DNA of 64,000 nt from Phycisphaerales bacterium (GTDB lineage: Bacteria; Planctomycetota; Phycisphaerae; Phycisphaerales; UBA5793): NCBI GenBank assembly GCA_020852515.1, contig JADZAS010000002.1:248001-312000 (forward strand), written 5' to 3'. The notes beneath the pieces are model-generated. The model did no database searches, was not told the origin of the DNA, and saw only the letters and a list, made by a program, of their open reading frames with translations. The position numbers and the translations under genes were made by a program. Shown here in pieces: positions 47,715 through 59,178 of this stretch. Every line of letters starts with the position of its first letter. Position 1 is the first letter of the stretch.

Positions 47715-49241
47715 ATGGTTCACTCTTCACTGCTCGAACGGGCCCCGGCGGATTACATCGACGGCCGGTGGATCGAACTGGGCGCGGGCGATGGAATTAC
47801 CTCTACGAACCCTGCAGCGCCTGATGAGATCATCTGGCAGGCCGCGTCGAACATCGCGCATGTCGAAGAGGCCATCGCGGCAGCGCGGCGGGCGGCGCCG
47901 GGATGGGCGCAACTGCCCATCGCGCGGCGGCACGAGTATCTCCGCCGCTACCAGCAGGTCGTCAAGGCGCACCTCGATCGCATCGCAGGACTGATCTGCG
48001 ATGAGAGCGGCAAGACGATGGCCGAGTCCACGTTTGAAGCCAACGCGCTGATCGGCAAGGTGGACATCACGCTCGATCCGACGGGCGCGCTCGGCCGCAT
48101 CACCGATTTCGAAGTGCCCGTCAGCGCGACGCGGCGCGGCATCAACCGCTTCAAGCCGCACGGCGTGATGGCCGTCATCGGGCCGTTCAACTTTCCCGCC
48201 CACCTGCCCAACGGCCACTTCATTCCCGCACTGGCCGCCGGCAACTCGATCGTCTTCAAACCCAGCGACAAGACCCCGGCGGTCGGACAGGTGATCGCGG
48301 AGGTCTGGCACGAGGTCGGCCTGCCTCAGGGCGTCTTCAACCTCGTGCAGGGCGCAGCGGATGTGGCTTCGACGCTGGTCAGGCATGAGGGAATCGACGG
48401 CATTCTCTTCACCGGCTCGTGGGGCGTCGGCCGGCGCATTCTCGAAGCCAACCTCGACAGGCCCGGACGCATCATCGCGCTGGAGATGGGCGGCAACAAC
48501 CCGGCCGTCGTCATGGATGACGCTGATCTCCGCCAGGCGGTCATTGAGTGCGTTCGGGCCGGGTTCGCGACCACCGGCCAGCGCTGCACCTGCACGCGGC
48601 GGGTGATCGTGCACGAGAAGATCGTGGATCGATTCAAGAGGGCGTTTGTCGAGGCGGCGCGGAGCCTGACGATCGGACCCGGTCGCAGCGAGCCGGGACC
48701 GTTCATGGGACCGGTGATCAATGAAGCGACCGTTGAGGCGGTGATCGACTTCCAAAGCCGCCTGGCGAGTCGCCGCGGCAAGATACTCCTTGAGGCGAGG
48801 AAAGCTCGGGACATCGGGCACTTCATCTCACCCGGCGTTGTTGAAGTGGATGGTTCCCATTACAGACCCGGCGACGCCGAGCACGATTGCGAAGTCTTCG
48901 GGCCGATGGTTCAGCTGAGCACCTGCCGCGATCTGGATGACGCCATCGCCCAGGCCAACGCAACGCAATACGGCCTGGCGGCTGCGGTCTTCACGCGCGA
49001 CGCCGAGGCGGCGGAGCGCTTTTTCTGGCAGGTGCGAGCCGGATGCATCAACTGGAACACCGGCACAGCGGGCGCCTCGAGCAAGCTCGCGTTCGGCGGG
49101 CTCGGGCACAGCGGGAACCACCGACCGGCCGGTGCGTTCAGCGTGGACTACTGCGCCTATCCGGTCGCGGCGATGGTCGAGACCTCCGGCGACGCGGCGG
49201 TTCCGGCGGGCATGGCCTTTGACGACGACTGGCTGCGATAA
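47715..49241 (+). CDS. astD: N-succinylglutamate 5-semialdehyde dehydrogenase (AstD)
   Basis: NAD-dependent aldehyde dehydrogenase of the AST pathway. The 508-residue product has the general signatures: VIGPFNFPAHLPNGHF (154-169), FKPSDKTP, GSWGVGR, the catalytic Glu257 in ALEMGGNN and the nucleophile Cys291 in TGQRCTC. GPFNFPxHLPNGH is characteristic of AstD. It follows astA after 63 bp. TACGAT (47704-47709) lies 5 nt before the ATG with no Shine-Dalgarno. The set aminotransferase-astA-astD covers the oxidative part of arginine succinylation catabolism; astB and astE were not found in the window. Confidence 0.92.
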   Translation: MVHSSLLERAPADYIDGRWIELGAGDGITSTNPAAPDEIIWQAASNIAHVEEAIAAARRAAPGWAQLPIARRHEYLRRYQQVVKAHLDRIAGLICDESGKTMAESTFEANALIGKVDITLDPTGALGRITDFEVPVSATRRGINRFKPHGVMAVIGPFNFPAHLPNGHFIPALAAGNSIVFKPSDKTPAVGQVIAEVWHEVGLPQGVFNLVQGAADVASTLVRHEGIDGILFTGSWGVGRRILEANLDRPGRIIALEMGGNNPAVVMDDADLRQAVIECVRAGFATTGQRCTCTRRVIVHEKIVDRFKRAFVEAARSLTIGPGRSEPGPFMGPVINEATVEAVIDFQSRLASRRGKILLEARKARDIGHFISPGVVEVDGSHYRPGDAEHDCEVFGPMVQLSTCRDLDDAIAQANATQYGLAAAVFTRDAEAAERFFWQVRAGCINWNTGTAGASSKLAFGGLGHSGNHRPAGAFSVDYCAYPVAAMVETSGDAAVPAGMAFDDDWLR

Positions 49242-49265
49242 TGATCGCCGGCCGCGCAAATGAGA

Positions 49266-49291
49266 AGACCCCGGCGAATTCGCCGGGGTCT
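49266..49291. terminator. Bidirectional hairpin terminator
   Basis: A perfect inverted repeat: AGACCCCGGCG (49266-49276), 4-nt loop AATT, and CGCCGGGGTCT (49281-49291). It lies between the astD stop (49241) and the 3' end of the convergent gene at 49319, so it can end transcripts from both sides. No T-tract follows, a common feature of terminators in GC-rich planctomycetes. Confidence 0.82.
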
Positions 49292-49318
49292 GTGGCACAG
49301 GTACAGGATGCACGAGCC

Positions 49319-50887
49319 TTAGCGCGGGAAGTAGCCTTCGGCGACCGTGGAGGTCGTGCAGGTTGCCTTCTGGTACGCCTGCCCGAAGCGGGTCGTGCCT
49401 CGGAAGCCCAGCGGCACGCGACGTTCGCAGACCGCGTAACCATTCGCATCGGCCATCCGGCGCCCGAAGTGCTTCGGACGGGAGAGTTCGATGTACACGC
49501 CGGGGCAGCCGGGAAGCCGACGTTCGCCAACATCGGGGCTCCAGACGAACTTCACGAGCGATCCGGGCGTGAAGTTGAACGCCTCGAACACGTTGATGTA
49601 CTCAGTCCGGTAGTAGGTCGGCAGGCAGAGGATCGGCCCATTGCTCGTCACGGGCTGGAAGAAGTTGTCCTGGACGTAGTCCGCGAGGTCGCGGCCGTTC
49701 TGCTGGCCCAGTTGATTCGAAAACTCGTAGTGAATGCCGCCATAGATGCGGCTGCGGCCGGCCTCAACCGCGGCCTCGGAGAACGAGCTGTAGTACCGGG
49801 GAACGCCGGGCAGCGTGTCGGACACATCGACGAAGGCGAGGTGATCTGTTCCGAACTCGTTGGCGAGGATCTGAGCTGCTGCGGCGCTGAAGGTGCTGTG
49901 GCCGGAGGTGTACTCAGGGAACGGCGGAGTCACAACGAAACTCGACCACGTGGGATCGGGCTCGGTCAGTGGATTGCCGTCCTGATCAGCGAGAGTGATC
50001 GCGTGGTAGGGCCGCCACAGGCTGTAGTTGTACTTGTTGTCCCAGCAGAGAATCGCCGCATCAGCCAGCGCGACGTTCAACTTCGCGAACAACAGCGCGT
50101 TCTTACCCAGGCCGTAGCCGAGCGATTCAGAGCAATTCTCCGCAATCACGTTCCAGTGGCCCGGCGGCGTGCAGGTGCCGGGGTTGTCGGACCAGAACAG
50201 CGCGATCTCGGACTGATCGGCCGTGCGGCTCTGGCTGTCTACACGACCAAGGTCCTTGACCTCGTTCACGTCGGTGCCGTATTGAACGCTGTCGAGCGCG
50301 GGCGGAGCCGGCGCCCGGAATTGCGAGCCACTGGTCATGACCCACGGCGTGACCAGCGGCCACTGGGGCAGCAGAGCCGGCGCGTAGTTCGGCGGCGTCG
50401 GCCGCCACTGACCGGGCAGCGTGCCGGGCGTGTATTCGACATACCGATCCCAGCCGTCGTTGGCGCGCAGGTCGATAATCTGCTGCGCGACGTACTCACC
50501 CAGCGCGATGCCATCGGTCTTCGCCGGGCTGTCGGGAACGGTCTTAAGCGACTCATAGAGATGGAAGTCGAAGAACTCGATCTGATCCGGATAGAGACTG
50601 ACGAGCACGTTATACGCCGCCGTCGCAGCAGCCGCCTCGCGCGAGGTGTTGTACCCCGGCTGCGAAACAACGACGAACGGCTCGTGCGCTCCGTCGATCG
50701 CGTTCACGGCGTCGTAGATCGCGACATGCATCATCGCCAGCGAGCGAGTCGCCATCGGCGGGTTGGCGCGCGTTTCACGAATGGTGTCGATCGCCACGCG
50801 ATTCCACCGGATAACCATGTCCGTTCCGGCGAAGCAAGGGGCGGCGGCGCCCACGGCAGCAGCAACACAAAACAACAGCTTCTTCAT
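49319..50887 (-). CDS. Exported vanadium-dependent haloperoxidase family protein
   Basis: A 522-residue member of the PAP2/vanadium haloperoxidase superfamily. Active-site residues by family pattern: Lys285 in NKYNYSLWRPYH (with Arg292), Ser328-Gly-His330 in PEYTSGHSTFS, and Arg380 with His386 in AGRSRIYGGIHYEF. Signal peptide ends at Ala20 (PCFAG). These enzymes oxidise halides with hydrogen peroxide, or act as phosphatases when diverged. The C-terminal 95 residues (LPGCPGVYIELSRP, ADANGYAVCERRVP, AYQKATCTTSTV) repeat the module of the protein at 35431-36501. A GGAGA precedes the ATG. Confidence 0.9.
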   Translation of the reverse strand: MKKLLFCVAAAVGAAAPCFAGTDMVIRWNRVAIDTIRETRANPPMATRSLAMMHVAIYDAVNAIDGAHEPFVVVSQPGYNTSREAAAATAAYNVLVSLYPDQIEFFDFHLYESLKTVPDSPAKTDGIALGEYVAQQIIDLRANDGWDRYVEYTPGTLPGQWRPTPPNYAPALLPQWPLVTPWVMTSGSQFRAPAPPALDSVQYGTDVNEVKDLGRVDSQSRTADQSEIALFWSDNPGTCTPPGHWNVIAENCSESLGYGLGKNALLFAKLNVALADAAILCWDNKYNYSLWRPYHAITLADQDGNPLTEPDPTWSSFVVTPPFPEYTSGHSTFSAAAAQILANEFGTDHLAFVDVSDTLPGVPRYYSSFSEAAVEAGRSRIYGGIHYEFSNQLGQQNGRDLADYVQDNFFQPVTSNGPILCLPTYYRTEYINVFEAFNFTPGSLVKFVWSPDVGERRLPGCPGVYIELSRPKHFGRRMADANGYAVCERRVPLGFRGTTRFGQAYQKATCTTSTVAEGYFPR

Positions 50888-51174
50888 TTTCTGTCTCCCC
50901 GTCTCGATGACTACGACTCTGGGCCGGCGATCGCGAGAAGCATCGCTGCGGCTGATATTCCTGGGCGATGCCCTGCAGCATCACTTCAATTCCGCAATCT
51001 GACGCTAAAGGATGCGCCAAACTCCATGGAAGTCAAGCCGAAAGCTATGAACAGGATGAAAAAGTCCTCTGAAAAATCCAATTCAGGAAACGCACCCCGA
51101 TATTTCGCACATCCAGGACCTGCTGTTCCAGCAAACTGCTTACTTGCCGCCTTCCGAGACGCTAGCCTATCCCC

Positions 51175-52131
51175 ATGGCCGAACCGCCCAAAACCCGCCT
51201 GCCCAATGCCCGCCAATTTCCCCGTTTCGCGGGTATCTCCACTTTTTGCCGCTTTCCCCAGATCGACACGCTCGAATCACCGCCTGACTGGGCGCTGTAC
51301 GGCATTCCGTTCGACGGCGGCGTGACCTACCGGCCCGGGGCCCGCTTCGGTCCGCGGGCCATCCGCGAACAGTCCGCCTACATCAAGCCGTATCACCTCG
51401 AGCACGATCTGAATCTCGCCGACCGGCTCAGCGTGTGTGATGCCGGTGACGCACCGGTGCGGCCGTATTCGACGCGCGAGACCCAACAGGCCGCGTGCGA
51501 CTTCGCCCTCGCACTGGGTGACGGTGGGACGAAGCTGCTGGCCGTAGGCGGTGACCATTCGATCGCTTTGGCCAATCTGCGCGCCACGCAGCAGCGTCAC
51601 GGCGGCGGGCGTCCGCTGGCGCTGTTGCATTTCGACTCCCACCTCGACACCGTCGATGTCGCGTGGGGCGAAAAGTACACGCACGCGTCGCCGTTCATCC
51701 GAGCCATCGAAGAGAATCTCATCGACCCGAAGCGCATGCTTTCGGTGGGCATCAAGGGACCGCTCAATACCGCAACCGATCTCGACTATGGCCGCGCCCA
51801 GGGCATCGAACTCGTTACGTACGCCGATTGGAAGCACCGCAACGGCGCCGAGCGCATCGACGCCTTCCTGGACCGGCTGCGCAAGAGCGGCGAGCCGGCG
51901 TATCTCACCTTTGACATCGACTCGGTCGATCCCGCCTATGCGCCGGGCACCGGGACGCCTTCAATCGGCGGGTTCACCTCGGCCGAAGCGCTCGATCTGC
52001 TTCGCGCCTGCCGCGGCGTAAATCTCGTCGGCGCCGATGTGGTCGAAGTGCTGCCGGCGATGGACCCGGCCGGCATCACCGCACTGCTCGCAGCGCATGT
52101 CATCTTCGAGATCCTGTGCATCGCGGCGTAA
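51175..52131 (+). CDS. Agmatinase/arginase family ureohydrolase
   Basis: A 318-residue Mn-dependent ureohydrolase. Metal ligands: GGDHS (125-129, His128), Asp154-x-His156-x-Asp158 in FDSHLD, and Asp247 and Asp249 in FDIDSVDPAYAPGTGTPSIGG; GIPFDGGVTYRPGARFGPRAIR is at 43-64. The sequence is closest to agmatinase (SpeB) and related guanidino hydrolases. It could hydrolyse agmatine or another guanidine; arginase is less likely from the motif set. The AST-like cluster lies just upstream, pointing to linked arginine/agmatine use. TAGCCT (51163-51168) lies 6 nt before the ATG. It converges with leuS at a distance of 6 bp. Confidence 0.85.
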   Translation: MAEPPKTRLPNARQFPRFAGISTFCRFPQIDTLESPPDWALYGIPFDGGVTYRPGARFGPRAIREQSAYIKPYHLEHDLNLADRLSVCDAGDAPVRPYSTRETQQAACDFALALGDGGTKLLAVGGDHSIALANLRATQQRHGGGRPLALLHFDSHLDTVDVAWGEKYTHASPFIRAIEENLIDPKRMLSVGIKGPLNTATDLDYGRAQGIELVTYADWKHRNGAERIDAFLDRLRKSGEPAYLTFDIDSVDPAYAPGTGTPSIGGFTSAEALDLLRACRGVNLVGADVVEVLPAMDPAGITALLAAHVIFEILCIAA

Positions 52132-52137
52132 GCGGAT

Positions 52138-55056
<2,919 letters not shown>

Positions 55057-55104
55057 CGAGGCGGGTCTCCCGGCCCGTTGGCCGCCATTGGCCCGGGCCG
55101 GTCA

Positions 55105-55130
55105 TTGCCGTTCCAAAAACACAACGGCAA
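55105..55130 (-). promoter_or_regulatory. Perfect inverted repeat in the leuS leader region
   Basis: TTGCCGTT (55105-55112) and AACGGCAA (55123-55130), an 8-bp perfect stem around a 10-nt loop. It lies between folC and leuS on the minus strand, about 50 nt before the leuS ATG. It could be an operator, a terminator for folC read-through, or a leader hairpin. On the minus strand the loop carries TTTTT. Confidence 0.5.
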
Positions 55131-55172
55131 GGGTAGTCCGACAGGATGCGCCGAGCCGCCAAATCCCGTCCC

Positions 55173-56579
55173 TCACGCGCCGTCCGGAGGCGAAACGAAC
55201 ATCTTGCGCGCCTCGCCGGCGAGGTAGAACGAGCCGGTGATGCAGATGAGATCTTCGCGATTCACCGCCCGCTTGGCCAGGTCGAGCGCCTCGGAAAGCG
55301 ATGCGGCCGTCTGCGACATCTTGCCCGAGAGTTCGGCGAATCGCTGGGCCAGGAATTCCGGATCGCGTGCCTTCGGATTGAGCCGGGTCCGCGTGAAGAT
55401 GATCTTGTCGGCGCCCATCGCGACGGCCTTGAGCATGCTGTCCGCGTCCTTGTCGCGCCCGCAGCCGAAGACCACGACGAGCGAGTCGTAGCGAACGTGG
55501 GCCGGAAGGGTGCGCAACAGGGCGGCGATCGACAGCGGGTTGTGCGCCCCGTCGATGATGATGCGCGGATGGTTGCAGACCTGCTCAAAACGGCCGGCGA
55601 GCGTGGTGTGCGCCAGTCCCTCCACGATCGCTTCCTCGGCCAGGGCGTCGCCGCGCTCGCGCAGGCAGTCGATCACCGCCAGCGCCAGGCCGCAGTTCAG
55701 CGCCTGGTGCTCTCCTTTGAGCGGCACGGGAACGTGGTCGAAGACGGTGCGCGGCGTTTCGAGGCAGATGCGGCATCCCGGCCCGGCTTTCGCGGCGGTC
55801 TCAAAGCGGCTGGTAAACTCGATGTCCTTCTCAAGAAATCGAATCGGCGCGCCAACGCTCCCCGCCACTTCGCGCAGGGCGGCCTCGGCTTCGGGATCCT
55901 GAGGCGTACTGACCGCCGGCACTCCGGCCTTGAAAATGCCGGCCTTCTCGCGCGCGATCAGATCGAGCGTGTCGCCGAGGATCTCGGTGTGGTCGTAACT
56001 GATCTGCGTGACGGCGCAGACCTCGGGTGTAATGACGTTGGTCGCGTCCAGCCGTCCGCCGAGGCCGACTTCCATGATCGCCAGATCGACCGCCTGCTGG
56101 GCGAAGTGGTAGAGCCCGGCTGCGGTGAGAATCTCGAAGAAGTGAAGCTGCTCGACGTTGGCCGCCTCGGCCGCCCGGGCCACCTCTGCCAGCGCCTGGC
56201 GCAACTGGCTCTCGGAGATGTCGCGCCGGTCCACGCGAATCCGTTCGCGCACGTCGATGAGGTGAGGCGAGGTGTACTGGCCGACCGTCCAGCCGCAGCC
56301 TCCAAGGGCCGCGGCGAGCATGGCCACCGTCGAGCCCTTGCCCTTGGTGCCGGCGATGTGCACGGTGCGCAGGTGATCCTGCGGGTCGCCGAGCTGTTTG
56401 AGAATCGCTCGCGTGCGGTCGAGGCGAAACGCCTCGTCCGGCTTGGCGATGCGGTGGGTGCGTTCCAGATCGACATGGTCAAAAAGCCAGCGCATCGCGC
56501 CGGAATATGTTTCGAGAGTTGGCCCGTGCACGTGCGGTTCCTGAAGTCTTCGCGGACTCGGCTCTTCCCCGGTGACCAC
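55173..56579 (-). CDS. folC: Folylpolyglutamate/dihydrofolate synthase
   Basis: Adds glutamate to dihydropteroate or folates. The 468-residue product has the Mur-ligase P-loop IAGTKGKGSTVAML (about 75-88), SPHLIDVRERIRV, EVGLGGRLDATNVI, SYDHTEILGDTLDLIAREKAGI and IIDGAHNPLS. Start is GTG 56579, with TACCAT (complement of 56586-56591) 6 nt before it; ATG at 56495 is an alternative that begins right before the conserved WLF. E. coli FolC has 422 residues. It precedes leuS on the same strand. Confidence 0.95.
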   Translation of the reverse strand: MVTGEEPSPRRLQEPHVHGPTLETYSGAMRWLFDHVDLERTHRIAKPDEAFRLDRTRAILKQLGDPQDHLRTVHIAGTKGKGSTVAMLAAALGGCGWTVGQYTSPHLIDVRERIRVDRRDISESQLRQALAEVARAAEAANVEQLHFFEILTAAGLYHFAQQAVDLAIMEVGLGGRLDATNVITPEVCAVTQISYDHTEILGDTLDLIAREKAGIFKAGVPAVSTPQDPEAEAALREVAGSVGAPIRFLEKDIEFTSRFETAAKAGPGCRICLETPRTVFDHVPVPLKGEHQALNCGLALAVIDCLRERGDALAEEAIVEGLAHTTLAGRFEQVCNHPRIIIDGAHNPLSIAALLRTLPAHVRYDSLVVVFGCGRDKDADSMLKAVAMGADKIIFTRTRLNPKARDPEFLAQRFAELSGKMSQTAASLSEALDLAKRAVNREDLICITGSFYLAGEARKMFVSPPDGA

Positions 56580-56733
56580 ACGGGCATGGTACTGACGGCA
56601 GCGGAACGGTCAAGAGACATGGCGGTCAGTGAAAAGCCCGTGTCGCGGCCGACGCGCCGACCCGGCATCGTCCGACCGCGTACGATCGAGACCGCCGTTT
56701 TCTGCCGCCCGAATTTGAAAGGCCGCCCACTCC

Positions 56734-57525
56734 ATGACCGTTGAAGAGATCAGGCACCACAGCAGTTTCGGCTACGAGGCGTGGCGCGTGCTGCGCATCG
56801 TCGGGGAATTCGTCGAGGGCTTCGAGACCCTGGCCAGCATCGGCCCGGCTGTGTCGATCTTCGGCTCGGCCCGGACCCCGCCGAGCGACCCGTGGTACCA
56901 GGAAGCGGAAAAGTGTGGGCGACTCCTGGCCCAAGCCGGCACGGCGGTCATCACCGGCGGCGGGCCGGGCATCATGGAAGCCGCCAACAAGGGCGCCTGC
57001 GACGCCGGCGGCATCAGCGTCGGGCTCAACATCACCCTGCCCATGGAGCAGGACCCGAACCGCTACCAGACGCACGAACTCACGTTCAACTACTTCTTCT
57101 GCCGCAAGGTCATGTTCGTCAAGTACGCCAAGGGCTTCATCATCTTTCCGGGCGGCTACGGCACGTTCGACGAATTCTTCGAGGCCCTCACGCTCATTCA
57201 GACGTTCAAGATCGAGCCGTTTCCGATCGTCTGCGTGGGCCGCGAATTCTGGAGCGATCTCGTCGAGTGGATGCGCAACACACTGGGCGAGAAGTTCCAG
57301 ACCATCAGCCCGGAAGACATCGATCTGTTCAAGGTGACCGACACGGCCGAGGAAGCCGTCGAGATCGTCCAGGCGCACATCGCCGGCGAAGCGGTCACCT
57401 CGGCGGGGCTGCCCCAGTTCCCCGGCTCGGCGGGCGAAAAGTCCGCCGAAGGCACGCGTGTGGGCGTGGACAAGCACCACAATCGGCGGCCGAGGCGCAA
57501 CGGCAAGAAGCCGCCCGCCGACTGA
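56734..57525 (+). CDS. LOG-family protein (TIGR00730-like)
   Basis: A 263-residue protein with the LOG signatures ITGGGPGIMEAANKGA and FPGGYGTFDEFFEAL. LOG proteins hydrolyse cytokinin nucleotide 5'-monophosphates to free cytokinins and many bacterial members act as general nucleoside monophosphate phosphoribohydrolases or PpnN-like enzymes. The C-terminal 45 residues are an unstructured basic tail (HHNRRPRRNGKK). A TACGAT at 56681-56686 lies upstream with a leader of about 47 nt. Confidence 0.9.
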   Translation: MTVEEIRHHSSFGYEAWRVLRIVGEFVEGFETLASIGPAVSIFGSARTPPSDPWYQEAEKCGRLLAQAGTAVITGGGPGIMEAANKGACDAGGISVGLNITLPMEQDPNRYQTHELTFNYFFCRKVMFVKYAKGFIIFPGGYGTFDEFFEALTLIQTFKIEPFPIVCVGREFWSDLVEWMRNTLGEKFQTISPEDIDLFKVTDTAEEAVEIVQAHIAGEAVTSAGLPQFPGSAGEKSAEGTRVGVDKHHNRRPRRNGKKPPAD

Positions 57526-57558
57526 GCCTCGCCTGAAACCGGGACCGCTCGGCGCCAT

Positions 57559-59178
57559 ATGAGCACGAAGATGCGATCAACGCCCCGCAGCCGCCGCACG
57601 TTCTCCCGCGCGCTTTCAATGGGTCTGCTCCTCGGCTGCTTCGCGGCGAGCAACCTGCATGCGGCGACCGGGCGTCAGGACGATCCCCCCCACACGATCG
57701 ACCTCTCGAGCGCTGCGCCTGAGCAGGTCATCGAACCGACGACCACGTGCGCGCTGCCTGCGAATGAATTCCCAGACCAGGTCATCGTCGATGGCCAGCG
57801 CCATGTGGCGTACGCGGCGACGGAGTATGTGGCGATCAATCTCTTCTCGGTGGCGGCGGCGGTCTGGATCGAAGTGGTTGCGGCTGTGCTGGCCGTCGTG
57901 CTGCTCGTGCTGCTGCGAAGGATCTGGCGGCGGCCGCAGTCGCCCGGCAGCGCGTACTGCCGCCGGTGCAACTATGAACTGACCAACCTCGCAGGGTTCG
58001 TGTGCCCGGAGTGCGGCTCGGATGTGAGCGGCCGCGGCCGAATGCGCGGCCGCCGCCGCTGGCCGCGCGCCATGGTGACGGCTCTCTTGCTGCTGGCGGT
58101 GATCTTCGGGTACGCGCTCGCTTTCCGGCGCGTGCCCCGCCTCATCTGGCCGCAGCACTGGCCCGCATGGTGGTCGAGGCGGATGGATGAGGTCGCCGAA
58201 GCGAATTCGAAATACCCCTGGCTCATCCAGCACAGCCGGGTGCTCTCGCGCCTCGTCGAGATCGACCTCGCGAGCGGCTCGGCTCACACCATCGCCACGG
58301 GGCAACATCCGGAAGCTGATCACATCAACGCGCTGTTCCTGTCTGACGATGGCGACCGACTCACGGTCTGGCGGGGGGGACGGATCGAGACGCGCCGCGC
58401 GCCGGACTGGCGCATCGAAGCGAACATCGACCTGCCGCGCCTGCTCGCTCGCCACCGCCTGCTCAGCGTGATCGAGGTTCTGGCCGACCGCGACGGCGCC
58501 AGGCTTCTCGTGCTGGCCCGGGCGCTTGGCGGCGGCGATCAATCCACCTCGCCGTGTGCCGGCATGCTCATCGACGCCCTCTCCGGCGAGATGATCTGGC
58601 AACTGGAGGACTTCGCGGACCAGAGACTCGCATCGCTGCGCGCGGTGCATTCCGGCGACTTTGATCGCTTCATTCTCGCCGGCGATCTGCCGGCGACGGG
58701 GCAGACGACGCTCTCCGAGTGGTACATCGCCGGCGGCCAGCCCGTGCGCATGCGCCACTTCGACACCGCCGCGTACGTGCTCGGGCCGCGGCTGGCGCGC
58801 AACGGATTTGGCAATCGCATTTGGGCGAGCAACATGGACAGCCTTGAAGCGTGGAACCTGCAGACCGAGCGTATCGAGCGGCGCATCGCGCTGCCAGCTT
58901 CAGCCGCCCTGCTCACTGCCTGGCCGGGGCATGCGCCGCGGCTGATCGTCACCATGCTCGACAGCGCGACGACGGTGTGGATCATCGACCCGGAGAGCAA
59001 CCGCGTGCTCGCTGGCCTGGCTGGAGCGCCGCCGCGCACGCGCGGCGTGCAGGTGCTCGGCGATGGTCGAACGCTGGCGCTGTGGGGCTACGACGACAAC
59101 CTCGACCACAAGGTCGTGCTGCTCTTCGATGCGTCGAGCGTGGCGGCGAGCGGCGACGCGGGCGATCCATCGCGCTAG
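57559..59178 (+). CDS. Membrane protein with zinc ribbon and beta-propeller-like domain (paralogue of 31588 gene)
   Basis: A 539-residue unknown. Signal peptide (about 14-36), a soluble region, a helix near 92-120, a zinc ribbon CRRCNYELTN (Cys134, Cys137) and CPECGSDV (Cys149, Cys152), a basic loop, helix near 170-190, then a WD/YVTN-like propeller: ALFLSDDGDRLTVWRGG, LEVLADRDGARLLVLARA-type strands, TAWPGHAPRLIVTMLDSATTVWIID, VLGDGRTLALWGYDD. Architecture mirrors the protein at 31588-33000. Stop codon overlaps that of galK, which is convergent and shares the CTAG. Confidence 0.72.
   Translation: MSTKMRSTPRSRRTFSRALSMGLLLGCFAASNLHAATGRQDDPPHTIDLSSAAPEQVIEPTTTCALPANEFPDQVIVDGQRHVAYAATEYVAINLFSVAAAVWIEVVAAVLAVVLLVLLRRIWRRPQSPGSAYCRRCNYELTNLAGFVCPECGSDVSGRGRMRGRRRWPRAMVTALLLLAVIFGYALAFRRVPRLIWPQHWPAWWSRRMDEVAEANSKYPWLIQHSRVLSRLVEIDLASGSAHTIATGQHPEADHINALFLSDDGDRLTVWRGGRIETRRAPDWRIEANIDLPRLLARHRLLSVIEVLADRDGARLLVLARALGGGDQSTSPCAGMLIDALSGEMIWQLEDFADQRLASLRAVHSGDFDRFILAGDLPATGQTTLSEWYIAGGQPVRMRHFDTAAYVLGPRLARNGFGNRIWASNMDSLEAWNLQTERIERRIALPASAALLTAWPGHAPRLIVTMLDSATTVWIIDPESNRVLAGLAGAPPRTRGVQVLGDGRTLALWGYDDNLDHKVVLLFDASSVAASGDAGDPSR

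Noticed and set aside
44904-47723. A 939-codon open frame on the minus strand
   Set aside because: It is antisense to the aminotransferase and astA; its translation is low-complexity Arg/His/Asp-rich text with no motif. High GC leaves such frames open.
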